DNA of 31,202 nt. Origin: CAZIKB01 sp964539665 (GTDB lineage: Bacteria > Zhuqueibacterota > Zhuqueibacteria > Oceanimicrobiales > Oceanimicrobiaceae). Positions within the stretch are counted from its first letter, which is position 1; every line of letters starts with the position of its first letter. Where the stretch lies: contig CAZIKB010000075.1 of the NCBI GenBank assembly GCA_964539665.1, forward strand, positions 1 to 31,202. Reading direction: 5' to 3'. Of the stretch, positions 26,285-31,202 are shown in pieces. The notes beneath the pieces are model-generated. The model saw nothing but the letters and a program-made list of their open reading frames with translations, did no database searches and had not been told where the DNA came from. The position numbers and the translations under genes are program-made.

Positions 26285-26321
26285 CAAATCTCAAATAATA
26301 GATTACCAGCAAATCTCAAAT
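26285..26321. repeat. Short direct repeat in the fecR-barrel spacer
   Basis: CAAATCTCAAAT occurs twice without mismatch (26285-26296 and 26310-26321), 25 bases apart, inside a low-complexity AT-rich spacer. The spacer (26225-26464) shows no gene. Confidence 0.4.
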
Positions 26322-26437
26322 TACAAATTCTAATTTCCAAAAATTCAATCCTCCCTCCAGGAAGTCTGTGATTGCACGGGATTTGAAAATTGATTAATGT
26401 ATTTGGGAGTTTATTTGTCATTTAGTTTTGTGTTATT

Positions 26438-26452
26438 CGCGGATTCACCGCG
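26438..26452 (-). other. Intercistronic hairpin after the FecR gene
   Basis: CGCGG-ATTCA-CCGCG makes a GC-rich 5-bp stem with a 5-nt loop, 12 nt after the FecR-domain stop. No U tract follows on the minus strand, so an mRNA-stabilising or attenuating role is more likely than full termination. Confidence 0.4.
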
Positions 26453-26464
26453 CCAGGATTATAT

Positions 26465-27139
26465 TTAAAATTCAATTATAAGTTTTTTCTTGTTACCATT
26501 TTCGTCTTCAAAATCTATCTCTAGTTTTAATGTTTCATCGTCGTCGCTCAAATCAAAGATATCGCCTGGATCACCTTCAATTCGTTGAGGAGGAGAACCC
26601 GGCTCTAAACGACCCATCTCATTTGCGCCTAACAATATACTTCCATATTGATTGAACATGTCAATCAATCCTTGTTGACAATAAATAAAAAAATTATCGT
26701 TGGCGTACAAAGCATTAAATTCAGTGCCCTTTACGGTAGCTACGCCAGACGGCGTCTCAACCCGCATTGAAGTATTCTGTCGGGTTACTTTCGCCCATAA
26801 CTGCCCAAAGCTTAGTGATAAAGTTTTTATAATAGAATTCTTTTCACGCCTGCCGATTATGGTAATATTTGAATTTTCACGAACTTTCAAAAGGGTCTTG
26901 TCATCGGTAAACACTAAAGCTGCTAAAGCGCCCTCTCCTGTACGAATCACCTCGCCGGAGTTTATTCTTTCACCTCTTTTAGCAAATGACCATCTTTGTC
27001 TGCCCTGCTTGTTTAATTCCACTTTACCTCTTGTTTTTAGCATTAAAGCCACTTCCTTGTCATCCAATGCATTTAAAGGCAAACAAAAAATTGTCACAAG
27101 CAATATATAAAACAATGTAACCTTCATTATATTCATCAT
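26465..27139 (-). CDS. FecR-domain secreted protein
   Basis: The protein has 224 aa. A signal peptide (about 1-25; FYILLVTIFCLPLNALD) is followed by a FecR domain (about 45-160), seen in GERINSGEVIRTGEGALAAL, RENSNITI, SFGQLWAKV and ETPSGVATVKGTEF. The last 50 residues are very acidic with a DLSDDDET run, ending in a basic KKK and a short hydrophobic strand. FecR domains are periplasmic sensing or scaffold modules and in many bacteria are not tied to iron or to a sigma factor. None is present here. It begins 36 nt after the upstream gene's stop. AAAAGGA lies 7 nt before the first ATG; ATGs at 27136 and 27127 are also possible. The neighbours suggest an envelope-assembly or envelope-stress role. 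Confidence 0.85.
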   Translation of the reverse strand: MMNIMKVTLFYILLVTIFCLPLNALDDKEVALMLKTRGKVELNKQGRQRWSFAKRGERINSGEVIRTGEGALAALVFTDDKTLLKVRENSNITIIGRREKNSIIKTLSLSFGQLWAKVTRQNTSMRVETPSGVATVKGTEFNALYANDNFFIYCQQGLIDMFNQYGSILLGANEMGRLEPGSPPQRIEGDPGDIFDLSDDDETLKLEIDFEDENGNKKKLIIEF

Positions 27140-27175
27140 TAATTAATCCTTTTAAATGAAACTATCACAGTAATA

Positions 27176-28309
27176 TTATTCAATTCGATAACCGCTATAA
27201 TTCGAATTTATTTTATTCATTTGTTGAATTAAATCGCCCAGGGTGACGCTTTCTCCATTCAGAAGAACCCGGGTGGCGCGGTACTCTTCAAGCTCGCCGC
27301 CCTCGCCAAATAATTTTTCATAATCTGAACCTAAAATATTTCTTAATATAAATTGCATCTGTTGTTTGCGGCCCCCCATCTGATCAAGCTTGGCTATTCT
27401 AAAACAATAGATTTCACTTTCCATTTTAAAATCGCCGTTGGAGCTGGTTACAATGCCAACTACGCGCCAATAATAAATTTTACCCGGTCTTAAGGTTAAA
27501 ATTTCACCGGAAGCGGGATATTGGAATGAGGTGCCGGGGAGCTCTCTGAATCCTCTCGACGTTGGGCTGTCATCCGGAAGAATATTGACCATATTTCTTC
27601 TATTAATAATAAACTTTCCAACAAATCTCGGCTCCTGATTCAAAACACTTTCCGGGTCTTCTCCGGGACGGGCTTCCGCGATGATAACCCGAAATCGCCG
27701 CATGTCCGATTCCCAGCGAAATTGCGGAAGATTCGTGAAAATTTCCTGACAATCACCCCGGCGGCGCGTTACGGGCATTCCCGGAAAAATTAAATCCAAC
27801 TTTTTGGGATTCGTAATATCCACTTGAAATTGATCTGAATTAGGCGAGCCTCCCGATATTTCACTAATTTCAACTTTGAATACATAACTGTCATTAGGAA
27901 GCTTGCCCGTGGCAAGAATATGGTCTTTCAATTTTTTTGCCGCATTAGTAATGTTGGGACTCTGCAGGCTATACATTCCGTTTCTTGAAAATAAATCTCT
28001 GTTACTCAATTCAGTCCTGGTTTGCTCTAACCAGAAAGGATTCGTTTGAGCGCTCAAAAGATTGCCATAATTTGAGCTTCGTATACTAAAATCAAGTCGA
28101 ACCTCTGTTGGTCCCGGATAAGGTTTGGTTATTACTACCTGAAATATTTTTGGAGCGGATTTTGGACCAAAAATATCAAGATTGCTAATAAAAAACATCT
28201 CTAAATTTTGATTCACCAGGGTTGTCTGGACGGTTATTTGTTGAGCATATAAATCACCACATAGTAAAAACAATAATAGATATGTCCATATTGTTATTTT
28301 TGATGTCAT
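27176..28309 (-). CDS. Secreted protein of unknown function
   Basis: The protein has 377 aa with a clear signal peptide (about 1-22; YLLLFLLCGDLYA/QQ). The mature part is beta-rich. Residues 25-170 read like an Ig-like or C2-like domain (KIFQVVITKPYPGPTEVRLDF). Residues 185-305 look like a second Fn3/Ig-like domain (PQFRWESDMRRFRVIIAEA, …LRPGKIYYWRVVGIV). The C-terminal 70 residues look helical and glutamine-rich. I do not recognise a named family. It heads the unknown-FecR-barrel-CHASE2 series and has a good ribosome binding site (AAGGAG, 5 nt before the ATG). It is likely periplasmic or cell-surface and may work with the FecR and barrel proteins. Confidence 0.75.
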   Translation of the reverse strand: MTSKITIWTYLLLFLLCGDLYAQQITVQTTLVNQNLEMFFISNLDIFGPKSAPKIFQVVITKPYPGPTEVRLDFSIRSSNYGNLLSAQTNPFWLEQTRTELSNRDLFSRNGMYSLQSPNITNAAKKLKDHILATGKLPNDSYVFKVEISEISGGSPNSDQFQVDITNPKKLDLIFPGMPVTRRRGDCQEIFTNLPQFRWESDMRRFRVIIAEARPGEDPESVLNQEPRFVGKFIINRRNMVNILPDDSPTSRGFRELPGTSFQYPASGEILTLRPGKIYYWRVVGIVTSSNGDFKMESEIYCFRIAKLDQMGGRKQQMQFILRNILGSDYEKLFGEGGELEEYRATRVLLNGESVTLGDLIQQMNKINSNYSGYRIE

Positions 28310-28466
28310 AATTACTCCTTCTATAAAAACTCGGGCAGTTTAAATTGAAATATTATATTAAATATCAGGACTGAAAAATATTCTATTGTTTCACCTTAAT
28401 ACAATCTATAAATACAACAAAAATATCAAAATGAAGAAAAAATAAGTGTATCAGATTGAAATAATT

Positions 28467-29183
28467 TTAATAGGGTATGTGATTATTAAAGCCAGGATGG
28501 ATAATTTCAAAAATGAAAAAGAACAGCTTTAGAAATACAAAACTAAAAAGCTTCCAGGCCAGTATGATTCCTAAAAAAGAAAAGGCCGGTTGACTCATAA
28601 ACCTTTTAAATTTAAGAGCCAGATTGTCGGGCATAATTAAAGTTATGACACTGCTGCCATCGAGGGGTGGGAAAGGAAACAGATTGAAAACAAACAATAT
28701 TATATTTAAAATCAAAAAAATGCTTAATAATTTCGCCAGTACAATCCAGATTCCCTGATTTGCTACAACAATACTTGTAAAACTGATCTGATTAGGATCA
28801 GGCGCTGAAAATACTCCGGAAGAAAGTCCCATCTTCATGAAAATAAACGCCAGCAGAGCAATTAGAAAATTCGCTGCCGGGCCAGCAGCCGCCATCCATG
28901 CCGCTTTTCGAGGATAACGTTCTGCCCAATTCGGATCATAAGGTGCGCTCGCCCAGCCTATCATCCAGCCGAAATAGTAGAAAGACAAAATGGGTATGAC
29001 CACGGTCCCGAACAGCGAGCGTTTTATATGTGGTATGGGATTCAGGGTTGCCTGGCCGCCAAGATAAGCGGTATAATCTCCCCCTTTCAAAGCAGCAAAA
29101 GCATGGGCAGCCTCATGTGAAGTGACCGAAATAATAAATGCAATGTACCAAATAAACAGGTCTGAATAGTTTATATCAAGCAT
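28467..29183 (-). CDS. Site-2 protease family (M50) membrane metalloprotease
   Basis: The protein has 238 aa from the ATG at 29183. A TTG at 29189 in the same frame overlaps the -10 box and is rejected. The zinc motif HEAAHAF (HExxH) is at about residues 23-29, and the second motif FNLFPFPPLDGS (NxxPxPPLDG) lies near residue 170. GGQATLNPIPHIKRS and AAGPAANFLIALL between them are typical of the short M50B group. About five or six membrane segments are present. Such proteases cut membrane-bound regulators or process membrane proteins, and no substrate is visible nearby. It shares strand with the FecR cluster (157-nt gap). The mRNA may be leaderless, because the promoter places the start at the ATG itself. 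Confidence 0.88.
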   Translation of the reverse strand: MLDINYSDLFIWYIAFIISVTSHEAAHAFAALKGGDYTAYLGGQATLNPIPHIKRSLFGTVVIPILSFYYFGWMIGWASAPYDPNWAERYPRKAAWMAAAGPAANFLIALLAFIFMKMGLSSGVFSAPDPNQISFTSIVVANQGIWIVLAKLLSIFLILNIILFVFNLFPFPPLDGSSVITLIMPDNLALKFKRFMSQPAFSFLGIILAWKLFSFVFLKLFFFIFEIIHPGFNNHIPY

Positions 29184-29188
29184 ATTCA

Positions 29189-29217
29189 ATATTAGTAAAT
29201 CAAATTTTAAAAGTCAA
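29189..29217 (-). promoter_or_regulatory. Near-consensus promoter of the M50 gene, predicted leaderless transcript
   Basis: On the minus strand, TTGACT (29217-29212) and TAATAT (29194-29189) are 17 bp apart. A start about 6-7 nt below the -10 box falls at 29183-29182, which is the ATG itself. No Shine-Dalgarno is present upstream. Confidence 0.6.
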
Positions 29218-29260
29218 CAATTGAGTTTAATTATAAATTACCAATAGCTCAAAATCTTAC

Positions 29261-29289
29261 TTGACAAAACTTAAATTATTATTTATCTT
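29261..29289 (+). promoter_or_regulatory. Promoter of the integrase remnant, with two palindromes just downstream
   Basis: TTGACA (29261-29266) and TATCTT (29284-29289) are separated by 17 bp. The perfect palindrome AACAATTGTT (29291-29300) covers the expected start site. CCTGT-T-ACAGG (29306-29316) follows. Both are possible operator sites. The stretch from 29190 to 29378 shows no gene. Confidence 0.5.
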
Positions 29290-29378
29290 TAACAATTGTT
29301 ATCGTCCTGTTACAGGGTCTTATCTGCGAAACTACCTTTCACCAATCTCCAGCGTCTGAACGCAAAGAAGGGGATAAC

Positions 29379-29989
29379 ATGAAAAGACCAACGCTGACCA
29401 TTTTAGAAAAAGTTAGCGTTTCCATAGAAGCCGCAAAAGTCAAGAAGTGTGATCAAAGAGGACAGGAGTTGAGGATGACTTATTTAAGCCCACAATCCGA
29501 CAACACAAACAAACCGAAGCTGGTTACGCGAGTACGAGAGGCAATTCGCACCAGGCACTACAGTCTGCGCACTGAGGAAGCCTACGTGCAAAGGATTCAG
29601 GGGGTGAAATAAAACCAAATACCATGATTAATAATAAATCCATTATGTCTTTTTTGCCTGGAAAATCGGAGTTTCATTTATCAGGTCTATTTCACACCCT
29701 AAAGCGCTTTGTCCTGTTTCACAAAAAACGGCATCCTACTGAAATGGGTGAAAAGGAGATTAACCAGTACATAACCTATCTGGCCGTCAAAGGCAAGGTA
29801 GCGGCATCCACTCAGAATCAGGCGCTTTGTGCAATACTGTTTCTTTACAAACATGTCTTTAAGCAGGCAATTGTAGACTTGGGCGAAATTGAATGGGCCC
29901 GGAAGCCCAAGAAGCTGCCTGTGGTATTCACACGCACAGAACAAAGGCGGTATGGTGTTCGCAGTCCGGCTGACATGTTGCAATCTTAA
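29379..29989 (+). pseudogene. Integron-type tyrosine recombinase remnant (N-terminal domain only, interrupted)
   Basis: Two frames carry one N-terminal core-binding domain. The first (to 29612) ends KLVTRVREAIRTRHYSLRTEEAYVQRIQ. The second continues LKRFVLFHKKRHPTEMG, EINQYITYLAVKGKVAASTQ and NQALCAILFLYKHVF, then KPKKLPVVFTRTE up to about 29941. This is the wording of IntI-like integrases (HYSxRTExxYVxWIKRFxxFHxKRHP; AASTQNQALxALLFLY). The sequence between the halves (29601-29700) is foreign and shifts the frame. Beyond FTRTE the similarity stops; the whole catalytic domain with its R-H-R-Y residues is gone, so no activity is possible. The likely original start is the ATG at 29475 (after GTTGAGG), or the one at 29379. 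It reads toward the attC-like site and the secreted-protein gene, the reverse of the usual integron layout. Confidence 0.82.
29601..29700. mobile_element. Approximately 100-bp MITE-like insertion inside the integrase gene
   Basis: Relative to the expected integrase frame, about 100 bases are inserted between the Q of YVQRIQ and the KRF of the next segment. The ends are inverted: GGGGTGAAATAAAACC (29601-29616) against the complement of GGTCTATTTCACACCC (29684-29699). GTGAAATA and TATTTCAC match exactly. It has no coding capacity. No target duplication can be recognised, and about six original bases appear lost, so the exact borders are uncertain. The parent element family is not recognised. 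Confidence 0.6.
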
Positions 29990-30036
29990 GTTGTCTTCGG
30001 GTTTATTTGCGCGTAATAAACCCGAAGACGTTAGGC
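29984..30036 (+). other. attC-like recombination site (stem-loop with GTTAGGC)
   Basis: GTCTTCGGGTTTATT (29993-30007) and AATAAACCCGAAGAC (30015-30029) are perfect 15-bp arms around a 7-nt loop TGCGCGT. GTTAGGC (30030-30036) follows directly and matches the GTTRRRY core of integron attC sites. On the far side TCTTAAG (29985-29991 including adjacent bases) only loosely matches the partner RYYYAAC. No U tract follows the hairpin, arguing against a simple terminator. It separates the integrase remnant from the secreted-protein gene. Confidence 0.6.
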
Positions 30037-30081
30037 GCAATAATCAATAGTTATACCATATAGTGAGGAGGAAATCTCATT

Positions 30082-31202
30082 ATGAGTAATCAAAGAACTT
30101 TAGTCTTATGTGCGCTCATTTTTCTATTCCTGGTATCAAACGCATTTACCCAAAGTGTATCTGTTTCAACGAACGCCGTCGAACGAGGCCAGACAGTTGT
30201 GACCTCATGGTCTGGTTTCAGCGGCAATGTGAATGTCGAAGTCTGGAAAGGAAATTCTTTCTGGACTTATGCAACCACGACTGGTTCATCAAGTGGCTCT
30301 CTGAACTTAGTAACATCGGGTTGGGAGCTTCGATCAGATTACCGCGTTAAGGTCGTTCAAAAATCGAATACAAATATTTTTCGCTTTTCAAGTTACTTCT
30401 CTGTCAGTCAACCGAGTGCTTCGGTTTCTCCCACATCAGCTACTATCGGGGGATCAGTAACAGCAAACTGGTCTGGTTTTTCGGGAAATGTCAATGTCGA
30501 GGTTTGGAAAGGAAATACTAATTGGAAACTCGCAAACAACAACGCATCTGGAACTGGAAGTCAAATTCTGACAATATTCTCAGATTGGGAAGCCCGCTCT
30601 GATTATCGTGTTAAGGTTTCACTTAAAGCCAAAACAAGTATTAATAGGTTTTCTTCTTATTTTTCAGTAGACGAACCCGTACCAGCAACGCCAACCAATT
30701 TCAGCATTGCCGATATAAACGGCGGCTTCCGGCTTAGCTGGAGCAACGTCAGCGGGGCCAGCGAATACCAAATCTACTGGGGCACCAGCAACAATGTCAC
30801 TACAAACAACTACTCCGGTATTCTCACCACCGGAAGCACACCATTTGACCACACCGGACGAATCAGTGGTTCGACCTACTATTACAGAATCAGGTCACGC
30901 AACAATGCTGGCAGCAGCAGCTTATCGAACACCATCTCCAGAAAGTACGAACCCGTACCAGCAACGCCAACCAATTTCAGCATTGCCGATATAAACGGCG
31001 GCTTCCGGCTTAGCTGGAGCAACGTCAGCGGGGCCAGCGAATACCAAATCTACTGGGGCACCAGCAACAATGTCACTACAAACAACTACTCCGGTATTCT
31101 CACCACCGGAAGCACACCATTTGACCACACCGGACGAATCAGTGGTTCGACCTACTATTACAGAATCAGGTCACGCAACAATGCTGGCAGCAGCAGCTTA
31201 TC
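30082..31202 (+). CDS. Secreted multidomain protein with Kre9/KNH-like and tandem Fn3 domains (3' end beyond window)
   Basis: The open frame starts at the ATG at 30082, preceded by GAGGAGG (30065-30071), and runs without a stop to the right edge, giving at least 373 residues. A signal peptide covers about 1-24 (LVLCALIFLFLVSNAFT). Two related beta domains follow at about 25-112 and 113-196, both with WSGFSGNVNVEVWKGN, then W-E-x-R-S-DYRVKV and RFSSYFSV. This pattern matches the Kre9/KNH-like Ig domain. From residue 198 there are 92-residue fibronectin type III repeats beginning EPVPATPTNFSIAD and ending LSNTISRKY, with YQIYWGTSNN and YYYRIRSRNNAGSS in the middle. Expected role: a surface or secreted adhesin or carbohydrate-associated protein. 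Codon use shifts to GC-rich choices (AGC, GGC, ACC) in the repeat part. The shorter frames on both strands here are shadows. Confidence 0.85.
   Translation, partial: MSNQRTLVLCALIFLFLVSNAFTQSVSVSTNAVERGQTVVTSWSGFSGNVNVEVWKGNSFWTYATTTGSSSGSLNLVTSGWELRSDYRVKVVQKSNTNIFRFSSYFSVSQPSASVSPTSATIGGSVTANWSGFSGNVNVEVWKGNTNWKLANNNASGTGSQILTIFSDWEARSDYRVKVSLKAKTSINRFSSYFSVDEPVPATPTNFSIADINGGFRLSWSNVSGASEYQIYWGTSNNVTTNNYSGILTTGSTPFDHTGRISGSTYYYRIRSRNNAGSSSLSNTISRKYEPVPATPTNFSIADINGGFRLSWSNVSGASEYQIYWGTSNNVTTNNYSGILTTGSTPFDHTGRISGSTYYYRIRSRNNAGSSSL
30671..31202 (+). repeat. Identical 276-bp tandem repeats encoding Fn3 domains
   Basis: The unit at 30671-30946 is repeated from 30947, with the 256 visible bases of the second copy identical to the first by eye. 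The period is 276 bp, or 92 codons, so the frame is kept. The window ends inside the second copy; the total number is unknown. Confidence 0.9.

Noticed and set aside
29993..30029. Stem-loop after the integrase remnant as an ordinary terminator
   Set aside because: No U tract follows it, and the arms are directly followed by GTTAGGC. The attC-like reading explains more, though a terminator role is not fully excluded.
29699..30040. Minus-strand 113-aa frame across the integrase remnant and stem-loop
   Set aside because: Its sense is antisense to the conserved integrase N-terminal domain, and part of it is the translation of the palindrome.
30108..30350. Plus-strand 80-aa frame starting at 30108
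   Set aside because: It is out of frame with the long secreted-protein gene starting at 30082, which has a strong ribosome binding site and a signal peptide.
30664..31128. Two near-identical minus-strand frames (30664-30852 and 30922-31128)
   Set aside because: They are antisense shadows of the Fn3 tandem repeats, which are open on the plus strand with recognisable domains.
30671..31202. CRISPR-like repetition
   Set aside because: The repeat unit is 276 bp, contiguous, in frame and encodes Fn3 domains; there are no short repeats with unique spacers.

Overview
The window looks like chromosomal sequence from an uncultured, fairly AT-rich Gram-negative bacterium. An outer membrane is implied by the LolC/E-LolD lipoprotein exporter genes and by a long predicted beta-barrel protein. 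The combination of Lol genes with McsA-McsB-ClpC (arginine-phosphorylation proteolysis, better known from Firmicutes), a CHASE2 cyclase, and FecR and Fn3 secreted proteins is what I would expect in the FCB group (Calditrichota, KSB1 or similar). That placement is inference. No rRNA or tRNA gene is visible, and no gene-free stretch exceeds about 300 bases.

Layout. 1-2.4 kb (+): a membrane-anchored D-aminoacylase-type amidohydrolase and an SDR oxidoreductase, ending at a hairpin. 2.6-5.3 kb (-): a GH2-like protein fused to a polytopic membrane domain and lacking both catalytic glutamates. 5.5-7.5 kb (+): an NhaC-type antiporter with an exported N-terminal domain, behind a good sigma-70 promoter. 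7.7-10.4 kb (-): gamma-carbonic anhydrase, P1-family (DmpA-like) Ntn peptidase, and an OLD-type ATPase cut off at its TOPRIM domain.

10.6-21.2 kb (-) is a housekeeping block transcribed leftward: prfB (with the classic +1 frameshift, rebuilt here), alr, a small antitoxin/toxin pair, lysS, lolC/E, lolD, mcsA, mcsB, clpC. The last five genes are packed with 4-nt overlaps or gaps of 1 to 93 nt. ClpC keeps the GTEH residues and McsB keeps the RDxxRA motif associated with phospho-arginine recognition, so marking and degradation of proteins appear linked here.

21.4-28.3 kb (-) is an envelope-signalling cluster: an unknown secreted protein, a FecR-domain protein, a large beta-barrel protein and a CHASE2-adenylate cyclase. 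An M50 site-2 protease gene follows at 28.5-29.2 kb (-), with a near-consensus promoter placed so that its mRNA would be leaderless.

29.2-31.2 kb (+) is the accessory and most interesting end. It holds a broken integron-type tyrosine recombinase: its own promoter with two palindromes, a 100-bp insertion bounded by inverted repeats, and loss of the whole catalytic domain. Next to it is an attC-like structure (15-bp perfect arms followed by GTTAGGC). After that comes a secreted protein gene with two Kre9/KNH-like domains and then identical 276-bp (92-aa) tandem Fn3 repeats. That gene is still open at the right edge of the window.
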